Shown one piece after another: positions 1-7,500 of a stretch of DNA of 64,000 nucleotides. The stretch spans positions 32,625 to 96,624 of the forward strand of contig JAFPWO010000001.1 of assembly GCA_017394885.1 (NCBI GenBank), written 5' to 3'. The notes beneath the pieces were generated by a model. The model saw only the letters and a program-made list of their open reading frames with translations. It made no database searches and was not told the DNA's origin. Numbering within the stretch: the first letter of the stretch is position 1; every line of letters begins with the position of its first letter. This DNA is from Lachnospiraceae bacterium (GTDB lineage Bacteria; Bacillota; Clostridia; Lachnospirales; Lachnospiraceae). The translations under genes and the position numbers were made by a program.

Positions 1-1332
1 GCCCCAGCAGTTGTAGGCCCAGGTGCACCAGTTGGAGTAGTAAAGCGGCGCGCAGCTCCAGGCAATCACACGGTGGCGCGTCTTCGGGAAGGTCACGATC
101 TGGTTCTTCACGCACTTCTCCAGGATACGCTTCACCTTCTTGTCGATCTGATGCCAGATCGGCCGGTTGCCGTCCTGAGAATAATAGATGCGGTAGAGGG
201 CCTGCGCGACGCCGTTGATCGGATAGTAATCCGTGTTCGCGGCCACGTCCCACTTTTCGTGCTCGAACTCGGTGAGCTTGTTGAAGTCTTCGGCCTGGCG
301 CACGTATTCGTCCCAGTTCATCTTCTCGCCGGTCTGCTCTTCGATGAACTTCCAGCAGGCTTCGATCTCCTTCTGGCAGTGTTCCTGCACGAGCGGATCG
401 TCAAAGCGCATCGGCTGCGGCATCGCGAACAGCGGGCGGTCGAGGAACCAGTCCTGAAGGATGGAGGTCGCGACCGACCCGTCGCAGGCTTCGTTCGAAG
501 TCACGACGACCGGGCTGTAATCCGGCACGTCGCTGGTCAGGAAGATGCCGGCCTCGGCCTGGCACATCGGGCAGGGGTCTGCCGGCAGGCCGATGGACTG
601 GATCGCGTCGATATAATGCAGCACCGTGTGGTTGTTCACGTGGCAGGTGACGAAGTACGGGATCATCTGCAGGGCGACGTCGTCCATGCGGTCGCGCCAG
701 CCGTAGAAGATGCAGCCGGAGACGGTTTCATCGTGGGAGATCGTCTTCTTCCAGGTCTCGTTTTCCTTCCCGCCGTTTAAGCGCTTATCCGCCACGAACA
801 TGCGCATGAACTGGCGGATGGACTCGTTGACCATGCCGCGGTAGTGCCAGGCGGAAGCCCGCAGCGCTTCGCCGCGCATGCCTTCCAGGCCGCGGTCGAA
901 CCAGTGCATAACGGTGAGATACGTCTGTCCCATCCAGCGGTAGCGCCAGGTGCCCTTCGCGAAGGGGATCAGGCCGCCGTTCGCCATAATATCCATGACC
1001 ATGTGCGCGTAGTTGTACAGCCAGATCATGTTGAAATAGTACATCGTATCTTTTACGCCGCGCCACTCGCGGTGTTTGTACAGGCCGGTCCCGCCCACAT
1101 AGAGCGTGCCGAGCGCGCGTTCCTCGTGCGGCTTGCCGTAGATGAAATCGTTGGCCAGCTTCTTTGCGTTCAGATTCTTCATCTTCTGAACCGTATCCGC
1201 CGCCTTCTGCTTATAGTCGGTGGTCTTTGCCTTCTCGAAAGCCGCCTGCGCGCGCTCCTTCAGCTTCAGATCCTTCAGAACCGTTTTGGAAAAGAGGTTG
1301 ATCTCCTTTCCGTCGCTTGTTTTGTAGATCAT
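1..1332 (-). CDS. 2-hydroxyacyl-CoA dehydratase-like large subunit, 3' end beyond the window (partial)
   Basis: The reading frame is open for 444 codons from an ATG at 1332 down to base 1 with no stop, so the C-terminus lies outside the window. It is collinear with the 594-residue protein at 15430-17214. Shared stretches include the GLPADPCP/GLPSDTCP region, the CDGSV motif, the EEQTG.KWNWD-like segment and the RHR.I.WS..YY motif just before the cut, so about 150 residues are missing. Members of this family bind Fe-S clusters through cysteines and work with an ATP-dependent activator in radical dehydration or difficult reductions. The start codon overlaps the stop of the upstream gene as ATGA, implying translational coupling. 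The substrate cannot be inferred. No activator gene lies beside it; the one at 17399 could serve it. Confidence 0.85.
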   Translation of the reverse strand, partial: MIYKTSDGKEINLFSKTVLKDLKLKERAQAAFEKAKTTDYKQKAADTVQKMKNLNAKKLANDFIYGKPHEERALGTLYVGGTGLYKHREWRGVKDTMYYFNMIWLYNYAHMVMDIMANGGLIPFAKGTWRYRWMGQTYLTVMHWFDRGLEGMRGEALRASAWHYRGMVNESIRQFMRMFVADKRLNGGKENETWKKTISHDETVSGCIFYGWRDRMDDVALQMIPYFVTCHVNNHTVLHYIDAIQSIGLPADPCPMCQAEAGIFLTSDVPDYSPVVVTSNEACDGSVATSILQDWFLDRPLFAMPQPMRFDDPLVQEHCQKEIEACWKFIEEQTGEKMNWDEYVRQAEDFNKLTEFEHEKWDVAANTDYYPINGVAQALYRIYYSQDGNRPIWHQIDKKVKRILEKCVKNQIVTFPKTRHRVIAWSCAPLYYSNWCTWAYNCWG

Positions 1333-2531
1333 TGCTCTCCTCCCTCAGGCGTCTTTGCCAGCTTCTTGATCTCAATGCTCTCGATAAAGGCCTGGAAGCG
1401 GGTCCGAAGCTGCCCGATCGCGTTGTTGACATATTCTTTTTCGATGGAGCAGACCGGGATGCCGTAATCCCGCTGCAGGATCAGCGTGTCGATCGTCCGC
1501 TCGTAGCTCCAGTATTCGCAGAACTTCATCTGCTCGATGATCACGCCGTCCGCCTTGTATTCTTTTACCAGATCCGCAAGGTACTGCTTGCGTTCGCGCA
1601 TGGTCGTCTGTTCCATGAAGCGCGGGCACTGGCTGGTCTCCAGATAGTGGCGGGCGATCGCGTCAAGCGGCGTCTCGCCTTCTTGGATCACGATCTCTTC
1701 GCGGCCCGGCAGCGACCCGTAGCAGTGACGGTCGGCCACGACCAGCGCGCCGCAGCTTTCGATGAGGCCTGTGAAGTCCGGGTCGTCATCCTCGGAGCCT
1801 GCCAGCACCACCTTGCAGCGCCAGGTCGGGTTTTCATCCGGCTCGCGGGTCTTTAATTCCTCCGCGATGTCGCGCAGCTTATCGATGATCAGATACTTCG
1901 GGCAGGTCAGCGTCACCAGCTGGATGATCTGGAATTCGCGGCCCGTGATGGTCGGATTGTCAAGCTTGCGGTAGCTGCCGATCTCCCGGACCAGCCGGCA
2001 GACCTCATTGTGCTCTTCAATGGCTTTCTTCAGCGCTTCGTCCGAAATATCGATGCCGAAATGATCCCGCAGCGGCTCCAGAACGTGGCCCATCAGCTGG
2101 CGCTTATAATGCTCCACGGAGTTCGGCGTCTTCTTGAAGGGCACGTCCGTAAACTCGCAGAAGAAATCCGGGTTCTGGATGATGTCCATCATCTGCAGAT
2201 GTTCCTGGAAACGGCAGGTCACGGTACAGGTCTCGGTCGCCATCTCGGCGTCCAGGAAATTGAATCCGCCCTCGATCGCCCGCTCCAGAAGGCACCGGCC
2301 GAACATGCAGGTCCGGTTGGACATATAGTACGTCGCCATATCCGGCGAAGTGCTGCGCGGCGCGCGAAGCCGCACGGAAAAACAGCCGGGCAGATCCAGC
2401 AGGACCTCCGGCATAAAGTAACAGGTGTAGCCGAGGGCGCGCTTCCCCTCCGCTTTGGCCTGCCGCACCAGGTCGTTGTTGACTTCCTGGAGCAGCTCGT
2501 CAAATTCGATGATGTGTATCAGATCCCGCAC
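1329..2531 (-). CDS. 2-hydroxyacyl-CoA dehydratase-like subunit (HgdB/double-cubane family)
   Basis: 400 residues. The start is a GTG at 2531, chosen because AAAGGAGG lies about six bases upstream. It is a close paralogue of the protein at 14234-15433: both share the GYTCY.MPEVL motif near residue 35, the RAPR..S.D.ATYYMSN block, an ALVVADR.CYGS.PGREEIVI block, KFC(E/D)(Y/F)W near residue 335 and GQLRTRFQAF near the end. The conserved cysteines (YTCY, GCFS, RTC, KFC) are candidate Fe-S ligands, as known for HgdA/HgdB and double-cubane proteins. The pairing with the ATGA-overlapping gene downstream indicates a two-subunit enzyme. Substrate unknown: the closest match is within the window, and true 2-hydroxyglutaryl-CoA activity should not be assumed. 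Confidence 0.85.
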   Translation of the reverse strand: MRDLIHIIEFDELLQEVNNDLVRQAKAEGKRALGYTCYFMPEVLLDLPGCFSVRLRAPRSTSPDMATYYMSNRTCMFGRCLLERAIEGGFNFLDAEMATETCTVTCRFQEHLQMMDIIQNPDFFCEFTDVPFKKTPNSVEHYKRQLMGHVLEPLRDHFGIDISDEALKKAIEEHNEVCRLVREIGSYRKLDNPTITGREFQIIQLVTLTCPKYLIIDKLRDIAEELKTREPDENPTWRCKVVLAGSEDDDPDFTGLIESCGALVVADRHCYGSLPGREEIVIQEGETPLDAIARHYLETSQCPRFMEQTTMRERKQYLADLVKEYKADGVIIEQMKFCEYWSYERTIDTLILQRDYGIPVCSIEKEYVNNAIGQLRTRFQAFIESIEIKKLAKTPEGGEQ

Positions 2532-2638
2532 GCGCGAACCTCCTTTTTATGTGCCGGCGGGGGCGTCCCCGGCGCCACATTTTCACGTTCCTCCGGCGAA
2601 AGCGCATGAAAAATAAGGCATCCGCCGATATTTATTTG

Positions 2639-2667
2639 AGTTTATCACGCTTTTTCCCAAAACACAA
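2639..2667 (-). promoter_or_regulatory. Candidate promoter for the minus-strand dehydratase-like pair
   Basis: On the minus strand TTGTGT and TAAACT are separated by 17 bases, about 100 bases upstream of the GTG at 2531. The match to consensus is moderate. Confidence 0.45.
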
Positions 2668-2735
2668 GAGAAAATCCGGGCCCGGGGGATGTAAAAACGA
2701 AGGTGCCGGCCGGCGGCCGGAGAGCGCTTTGGCCC

Positions 2736-2764
2736 TTGCATATGCCTCCGGGAAATGGTATACT
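2736..2764 (+). promoter_or_regulatory. Promoter of the reverse rubrerythrin gene
   Basis: TTGCAT and TATACT are separated by exactly 17 bases and lie 32 bases before the start codon at 2796. This gives a short leader containing GTGAGGTGA as ribosome site. It also argues against the longer frame that begins at 2703, upstream of the promoter. Confidence 0.7.
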
Positions 2765-2795
2765 TAATGAAAATAATTCTTGTGAGGTGATCTGT

Positions 2796-3362
2796 ATGGC
2801 AAAATTTGTATGTCCTGTCTGCGGTTATGTTCACGAAGGCGATACCCCGCCTGAGTTCTGCCCCGTCTGCAAAGTCTCGGGTGAAAGATTCAAAAAAGTA
2901 GAAGAGGAAATGGGCTGGGCTGCCGAGCACGTGATCGGCGTCGGCAAGGAGATCCCGGACACCGTTCCCGCCGAAGATAAAGCAGCGATCCTCGCCGGCC
3001 TGAAGTCGAATTTCGAAGGCGAATGCAGCGAAGTCGGCATGTATCTGGCCATGGCCCGCGCGGCGCACCGCGAAGGCTATCCGGAGATCGGCCTGTACTG
3101 GGAAAAAGCGGCCTGGGAAGAAGCCGAGCACGCCGCGAAGTTCTGCGAGATGCTGGGCGATTTGGTTTCCCCGTCCACCAAAGAGAATCTGCGCGTCCGC
3201 GTAGACGCCGAAAACGGCGCGACCGCCGGCAAGACCGACCTGGCCAAGCTCTGCAAGAAATACAATCTGGATGCGCTGCATGACACGATCCATGAAATGG
3301 CGAGGGACGAAGCCAGACATGGGAAGGCTTTCAAGGGCCTGCTGGAGAGATACTTCAAATAA
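2796..3362 (+). CDS. Reverse rubrerythrin (rubredoxin plus ferritin-like di-iron domain)
   Basis: 188 residues. The N-terminal rubredoxin-type site is C6-x2-C9 and C22-x2-C25, followed by a linker and a four-helix ferritin-like domain. Di-iron ligand motifs visible are the glutamates in [15 protein letters not shown] (ExxH) and DEARHGKAF (ExxH). The domain order (rubredoxin first) is the reverse of classical rubrerythrin. The family reduces peroxide and O2 in the cytoplasm of strict anaerobes using NADH-linked electrons. It stands opposite the dehydratase-like pair, whose Fe-S enzymes would be oxygen-sensitive, which fits a protective role. A zinc-ribbon gene follows after 19 bases and a relic of a second copy lies at 3632. 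Confidence 0.92.
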   Translation: MAKFVCPVCGYVHEGDTPPEFCPVCKVSGERFKKVEEEMGWAAEHVIGVGKEIPDTVPAEDKAAILAGLKSNFEGECSEVGMYLAMARAAHREGYPEIGLYWEKAAWEEAEHAAKFCEMLGDLVSPSTKENLRVRVDAENGATAGKTDLAKLCKKYNLDALHDTIHEMARDEARHGKAFKGLLERYFK

Positions 3363-3381
3363 GGCAGCCGGGAGGCAACGG

Positions 3382-3624
3382 ATGGCACTGTTTTCCTCAA
3401 AAAAACTGCCTGCGGTTTGCCCGAAATGCGGGAAAGCGGATGGCTGGCGCATGCTGACTTCTGAAGCGCCTCAGGATTACGTGAACACCGCGTCAGCGGT
3501 GAACCCGTTTGCGTCCGCACCGATCCGCAATACCTTTGGGCAGAACCTGGCGGGCACCATGGGCAGAAAGAGCCAAAAGATCCGCTATCACTGCGATAAT
3601 TGCGGCTACGAGAAGACGTATTGA
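3382..3624 (+). CDS. Small zinc-ribbon protein
   Basis: 80 residues, starting at an ATG nine bases after GGGAGG. Two cysteine knuckles, CPKCG (C13, C16) near the N-terminus and CDNCGY (C71, C74) near the C-terminus, frame a basic middle part. This is the arrangement of a zinc ribbon or rubredoxin-like knuckle. It is probably cotranscribed with the rubrerythrin gene, 19 bases upstream. Metal binding is well supported by the pattern; function is not known. Nucleic-acid binding or a redox-related structural role are both possible. Confidence 0.7.
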   Translation: MALFSSKKLPAVCPKCGKADGWRMLTSEAPQDYVNTASAVNPFASAPIRNTFGQNLAGTMGRKSQKIRYHCDNCGYEKTY

Positions 3625-3631
3625 CGTTTTG

Positions 3632-3688
3632 CGGCGATACCGACACGGCAAAGCCTTCAAGGGGTTATTGGAGAGATACTTCAAATAA
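3632..3688 (+). pseudogene. Relic of the 3' end of a second rubrerythrin gene
   Basis: Reading from 3632 gives a short frame whose last 15 residues, [14 protein letters not shown] followed by TAA, repeat the C-terminus of the intact reverse rubrerythrin (bases 3319-3361). Even the bases after the stop (AAGGCA) match. Several third-position differences (for example GGGTTATTG against GGCCTGCTG) show that this is a diverged paralogue tail, not a fresh duplication. No start codon or upstream part of a second gene is present. It probably arose when a tandem rubrerythrin copy was deleted, with the zinc-ribbon gene now lying between. Confidence 0.75.
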
Positions 3689-3719
3689 GGCAAAAACCGC
3701 GTAATTTCAACGTTTTTGA

Positions 3720-3752
3720 GGGAGTGAGGGAGACCTCGCTCCTTCTTTTTTC
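3720..3752 (+). terminator. Intrinsic terminator
   Basis: GGAGTGAGG and CCTCGCTCC pair as a nine-base stem around a short loop (one G-T wobble), followed by a T-rich run ending at 3752. It closes the rubrerythrin transcription unit. Confidence 0.75.
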
Positions 3753-3762
3753 ATCTTTAGGG

Positions 3763-3824
3763 GTACAAATTAGTGTACAATCCTCCTTTTGCCCTCCTGC
3801 TTGTCATGTACAAAGTGTACAATC
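3763..3824 (+). repeat. Two copies of a GTACA...GTGTACAATC motif
   Basis: The motif occurs at 3763-3782 and again at 3808-3824; each copy carries two GTACA elements. The copies sit in an otherwise gene-free stretch 95-155 bases upstream of the promoter at 3919. This is compatible with an operator for a dimeric regulator. No regulator is identified. Confidence 0.4.
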
Positions 3825-3918
3825 GAAAGTGCACACCTTTAAGGGCAATATATAATTCCTACTGCGAAACACCTGTGAATGTCAGGGAACAAGCCCTCCT
3901 TCCCGGCGGAAAAGGGAG

Positions 3919-3947
3919 TTGACTTTTTCAGGTTTCAGTACTATTTT
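3919..3947 (+). promoter_or_regulatory. Promoter of the LRR surface protein gene
   Basis: TTGACT and TATTTT with a 17-base spacer, 33 bases upstream of the ATG at 3980. Confidence 0.65.
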
Positions 3948-3979
3948 ACCAGTGGAATGTGGAACAACGAAAGGGATAC

Positions 3980-5038
3980 ATGATGAAAGTGAAACGTTTC
4001 TTTGCAATGTTTCTTGCGCTGCTGATGTTTGCCGGTCTTTTCACCCCTGTAAGGGCTCAGGCAGCCACATCGGGCAAATGCGGCAAGAATGTGAAATGGT
4101 CCTGGGACGGCAAAGGCACGCTGACCATCAGCGGCACCGGCGCCATGAAGAATTATCTGATGGATCCGGAGGCCCAGACCGTCAACTATCCCTGGTGGGA
4201 CTTTCACAATGAGATCAAGAAAGTTGTGGTCAAGGAAGGCGTCACCACCATCGGCGCCAATGCCTTTGCCTACATCGGATATGAGAAGAACACCGGAAAA
4301 CTTACCCCCTGGGCCCTGACGCTTCCCGACGGCTTAAAAAAGATCGGCCTGGGAGCCTGCTCCTTCAGCGGCGTGGACAAGATCGTCATTCCCGATTCCG
4401 TGACGGAGATCGGCAACCAGTCCTTCCTCGCCTGCCAGCTTGCCAAGTCCGTGAAAATCTCCAAAGGCCTGACGGAAATTCCCGAAGGGGCCTTTGAATC
4501 CTGCATCGGACTAAAGACGCTGGTGATCCCGAAAGGCGTTGAGATCATCGAAGTCTTTGCGTTCAGTTTCTGCGACAGCCTAGAAAGCATCACCATCCCG
4601 GCCTCCGTGAAGGAGATCGGAAAGTGGGCCTTTCTGTCCGACCAGGGCAACCGGCCGCAGTGGGTCTGCTTCAAAGGCACCCAGGCCGCCTGGAGCAAAC
4701 TGATCGACAACGATTCCAACGACTATGAGGACAACATGCTCACGTCGGCAGGAAAGCTGTACTGCAAGCCCGGCATCAGCAAACAGCCCGTGAAGAAGAC
4801 GGTCAAGGCAGGGAAAAAGGTCACCTTTACTGTGCAGGCGGAGGGGACCGGCCTCAGCTATCAGTGGCAGTACAGGAAACCGGGTACTTCAGAATGGGTC
4901 AACGTGGTGAAAAACGGCAAGTCTGCCTCCTATTCCCTGACGGTAAAGGCCAGGCATAACGGGTACATCTATCGCTGCAAGGTCAGTAACAAAGCCGGCA
5001 CCACCATCACGAAGACGGCCAAACTGACGGTCCAGTGA
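3980..5038 (+). CDS. Secreted BspA-type leucine-rich-repeat protein with C-terminal Ig-like domain
   Basis: 352 residues from the first of two tandem ATGs (3980, 3983) after a purine-rich ribosome site. Residues 1-30 form a signal peptide: basic MMKVKRFF, a hydrophobic core, then a cleavage region around AQAA. Residues about 40-250 contain BspA/TpLRR-like repeats of the form IP.SV.EIG..AF.....L..I.IP. The last 90 residues form an Ig-like domain with the YQWQ and YRCKVSN signatures of the bacterial Ig fold. Proteins of this kind are exported and bind host or polysaccharide ligands. No LPXTG or lipobox is seen, so it may be released or wall-associated through other contacts. It is monocistronic with its own promoter. 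Confidence 0.85.
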   Translation: MMKVKRFFAMFLALLMFAGLFTPVRAQAATSGKCGKNVKWSWDGKGTLTISGTGAMKNYLMDPEAQTVNYPWWDFHNEIKKVVVKEGVTTIGANAFAYIGYEKNTGKLTPWALTLPDGLKKIGLGACSFSGVDKIVIPDSVTEIGNQSFLACQLAKSVKISKGLTEIPEGAFESCIGLKTLVIPKGVEIIEVFAFSFCDSLESITIPASVKEIGKWAFLSDQGNRPQWVCFKGTQAAWSKLIDNDSNDYEDNMLTSAGKLYCKPGISKQPVKKTVKAGKKVTFTVQAEGTGLSYQWQYRKPGTSEWVNVVKNGKSASYSLTVKARHNGYIYRCKVSNKAGTTITKTAKLTVQ

Positions 5039-5236
5039 TCCGCGTCAACCTCCGTTACAACATATTCTGCTATACATCTCCGATCTTATGATGCGGTTTG
5101 GTTGCAACATTATACCAGAAATAAGGGGTATTGCTTTTTGTTACGTACAAAAACAAAAGCCCTGTAAAACATAGGCTTTCTCGTGCCGGCAGGCGCGGCG
5201 GAGTTGACACTACGGGACGCACGGAAGGAGTTTTTT

Positions 5237-5365
5237 ATGAACAAAGAAAAGAAAGTATTTATTAAAGATCTGATCGTATTATGGCTGTCCCTGTCTGCTT
5301 TAGTATGTGCGGCGCTGAATCTTCATGTTTCCCTGAACATGCTGGGGCAGAAAGAAGAGCCGTAA
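5237..5365 (+). CDS. Small single-span membrane protein
   Basis: 42 residues. The start at 5237 is fixed by GGAAGGAG six bases upstream, which excludes the longer in-frame start at 5183. After a lysine-rich N-terminus there is one hydrophobic segment (about residues 11-34) and an acidic tail. It is the first of three small genes ending at the terminator at 5952. Function unknown. Confidence 0.55.
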   Translation: MNKEKKVFIKDLIVLWLSLSALVCAALNLHVSLNMLGQKEEP

Positions 5366-5404
5366 TACGCGGTTTTTCCCTATTGAAAAGGAGTGATGTT
5401 GCAA

Positions 5405-5650
5405 ATGGCGTACGGACCTATGACACCTCGGTATCTGCAGGAAACCATTCTCAATCTCTGTATCATTATCGGCGCGATCGTTGGAACGATCGGACTGGTC
5501 CTGTGGGCCATCAGCGGTTTTTCGAAGTGGGATGCGCTGCTTGTCGCCGCCCTTGGAGCCGCGATCTTTTTCGGCTTTCGCTACGTCAAGTCTCTTCAGA
5601 AAGCTTACGGGGAAGAAGATCCAGAAAAGGAGAACGGCGGCGCGCCGTAA
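5405..5650 (+). CDS. Small membrane protein with two predicted spans
   Basis: About 81 residues. AAAAGGAG ends at 5393; the start could be ATG 5396, TTG 5399 or ATG 5405, and 5405 is taken as the most likely ATG with usable spacing. Two hydrophobic stretches (roughly residues 18-36 and 44-60) are followed by a charged tail rich in Glu, Lys and Asp. It lies 39 bases after the preceding small membrane gene and is probably cotranscribed. Function unknown. Confidence 0.6.
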   Translation: MAYGPMTPRYLQETILNLCIIIGAIVGTIGLVLWAISGFSKWDALLVAALGAAIFFGFRYVKSLQKAYGEEDPEKENGGAP

Positions 5651-5697
5651 GAAAACGCAGAACGGCAACCTCTTTCACAAAAAAAGGACGGGGTGCA

Positions 5698-5946
5698 ATG
5701 GTTACCTGCCGATGCGGCTGTAAATTTGAAAATTACTATGGGGACAGTTTTGTCCGCTGTCCGGAATGCGGACGTGTCTATCCGAATTTAGCTCCAAATA
5801 TGTTTCATCCGAGAACGGAGGAAGAGCGGCGCTGGGTATGTACAGCGTGCGGTACGCCGAATGAAAACAGCCGGGGATCTGCGCCTTTGACAAAATGTAT
5901 AAAATGCGGCACACCACGCCCGGAAGGCGGATGGTACGATGTATAA
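5698..5946 (+). CDS. Double zinc-ribbon protein
   Basis: 82 residues, ATG preceded by AAGGACGGGG. Cysteine pairs occur as CRCGC near residue 4, CPECG near residue 21, CTACG near residue 48 and CIKCG near residue 68. This makes two zinc knuckles or ribbons separated by a polar linker. The fold is convincing, the function is not. It ends six bases before a strong terminator shared with the convergent YitT gene. Confidence 0.65.
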   Translation: MVTCRCGCKFENYYGDSFVRCPECGRVYPNLAPNMFHPRTEEERRWVCTACGTPNENSRGSAPLTKCIKCGTPRPEGGWYDV

Positions 5947-5951
5947 AAAAG

Positions 5952-5987
5952 GAACAGCGGCAGAGCAAAATCTCGCCGCTGTTCTTT
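5952..5987. terminator. Bidirectional terminator
   Basis: GAACAGCGGC and GCCGCTGTTC pair perfectly, extended inward by GAG/CTC, with T-rich tracts on both strands. It separates the plus-strand zinc-ribbon gene from the minus-strand YitT gene. Confidence 0.85.
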
Positions 5988-5992
5988 TCCTT

Positions 5993-6868
5993 TCAGTCTC
6001 CGATCTGGCTGACGGCGTGGAAGGTCCGGCCCTTGCCGTAGACGCCGGTCGTCACATGAATGGTAAAAAACGCTTCCGGATCCACCTCCTTGATGATCCG
6101 CTTGATCGAGGCCAGCTGGAACTTGGAAATGACCACATAGAGCATATTATGCGGCAGGTGCGTCGTGCCGCCCTCGCAGGGGATCGAGGTCACGCCGCGC
6201 TTTAATTCCTCATGGATCCGCTGCGCCATCTCATCCGGTTTGGAGGTGACGATCTGCAGCACCCGGCGGCGGTCGATTCCGTCGTTGATATAATTATTAA
6301 TATAGGAAGCCATGATCGAGGTCGCCATGGTCAGGATCGCCAGATCCAGGTCGAAAAGGATCCCGTAGATGATCAGCATGACGATATTAAAGCTCATCTG
6401 CGTGGTGCCGATCGCGATCGAAAAGTACTTGTTCAGGATCTTTCCGAGAATGTCCGTCCCGCCGGAGGAGCCCCCGCTGCGGATCATGATGCCGGAGCCG
6501 AAGCCGCTGATCGCGCCGCCGAGCAGCACCGTGGTCAGATGGCTCTCGTACGGAATCGTGATCCCCTCGAAAAGCTGCAGGGCCAGCGAGATCATGACCG
6601 TCCCGTAAATGCTGAAAACGATATGCTTCTTCCCCAGCAGGATCAGCCCTACGATAAAGAGGGGGATATTCAGCAGCAGGTTCAGCACCGAAGTATTCCA
6701 GCCGAGCTTATAATTCAGGATCATGGCAATACCGGTAATGCCGCCGCTGATCAGCTTCGAGTGGTGGTAAAACACCGCGATGGCGAAGCCGGTGATCAGG
6801 CAGCCGATGGTCGTACCCACAAAAGGCTTCCAATATTTCTTTATGATATCCGTTACTGTATTTTTCAT
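5993..6868 (-). CDS. YitT family membrane protein (DUF161 plus DUF2179)
   Basis: 291 residues from the ATG at 6868, chosen over an upstream in-frame ATG (6910) because GGAGAAAGGAA precedes it. The N-terminal 200 residues contain about five or six hydrophobic spans with the family motifs YHHSKLISGGITGIA and RSGGSSGGTDI. The C-terminal 80 residues are the soluble DUF2179 domain, including RGVT.IPCEGG. YitT proteins are widespread in Bacillota; their transport role is not established. The gene ends at the shared terminator. A GNAT gene on the same strand lies 84 bases upstream. Confidence 0.88.
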   Translation of the reverse strand: MKNTVTDIIKKYWKPFVGTTIGCLITGFAIAVFYHHSKLISGGITGIAMILNYKLGWNTSVLNLLLNIPLFIVGLILLGKKHIVFSIYGTVMISLALQLFEGITIPYESHLTTVLLGGAISGFGSGIMIRSGGSSGGTDILGKILNKYFSIAIGTTQMSFNIVMLIIYGILFDLDLAILTMATSIMASYINNYINDGIDRRRVLQIVTSKPDEMAQRIHEELKRGVTSIPCEGGTTHLPHNMLYVVISKFQLASIKRIIKEVDPEAFFTIHVTTGVYGKGRTFHAVSQIGD

Positions 6869-6952
6869 AGCGCATTTCCTTTCTCCGGCGCAGGGCCGGA
6901 ACAAGCGCATTATACTCCTTCGTTCCGAACTTGCAAGTCTTTTTCCGCTCTT

Positions 6953-7477
6953 TCAGACCGGTTCTCCCACGATTTTTTCCATCCAGATCATGTCGTACCA
7001 GCGGCCGAATTTATAGCCGCAGGCATGGAACTGCCCCACCGTCACGTACCCCAGACGCGCATGGAAAAGCTCGCTGTCCCGGGTCAGATATTCGTCGTCC
7101 GCCTGCCGGGGCCGGGCGATGCAGGCGTACAGATTCCGCATGCCCTGCTTTTTCAGCTCTTCTTCAAGCGCTTCGTAAAGCTTTCTTCCGATTCCCTGCC
7201 TGCGGAGCGCAGGATCCAGATAGACGGTCATCTCGCAGGAGCGGCTGTACGCCTCCCGGTCCTTAAAGACGCCGGCATAGGCATAGCCCAGCACGCGCCC
7301 GTCCTCCTCTGCCAGCAGATACGGATAGCGTTGTTTTATTTTCTCCATACGCGCGGCAAATTCCGCGGCGGACGGCGTCTCATATTCAAAGCTGACCGCA
7401 GTGTTTGTCACGTAATAATCGTAGATTTCGCGCAGCGCCGGCGCGTCGGCCAGCTCCGCGGGACGGATCGTGATCAT
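6953..7477 (-). CDS. GNAT N-acetyltransferase, phosphinothricin acetyltransferase-like
   Basis: 174 residues covering a complete GNAT domain. The N-terminal IRPAELADAPALREIYDYYV is typical of the Pat/MnaT subgroup. The acetyl-CoA site is RRQGIGRKLYEALE (R-x2-G-x-G-R/K-L), followed by the NLYACIARP strand and the FH.RLGY.TVG.FH..GYKFGRWYD signature common to this subgroup. Such enzymes acetylate phosphinothricin, methionine sulfone/sulfoximine or similar amino acids. The exact substrate is not predictable from sequence. It stands just downstream of the O-acylation cluster, which may be incidental. Confidence 0.85.
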   Translation of the reverse strand: MITIRPAELADAPALREIYDYYVTNTAVSFEYETPSAAEFAARMEKIKQRYPYLLAEEDGRVLGYAYAGVFKDREAYSRSCEMTVYLDPALRRQGIGRKLYEALEEELKKQGMRNLYACIARPRQADDEYLTRDSELFHARLGYVTVGQFHACGYKFGRWYDMIWMEKIVGEPV

Positions 7478-7500
7478 AAAAGCCTCCTTCCCGGCTTCCG

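Noticed and set aside
73..780. 235-codon plus-strand frame at the left edge
   Set aside because: It is opposite the partial dehydratase-like subunit, whose homology is clear.
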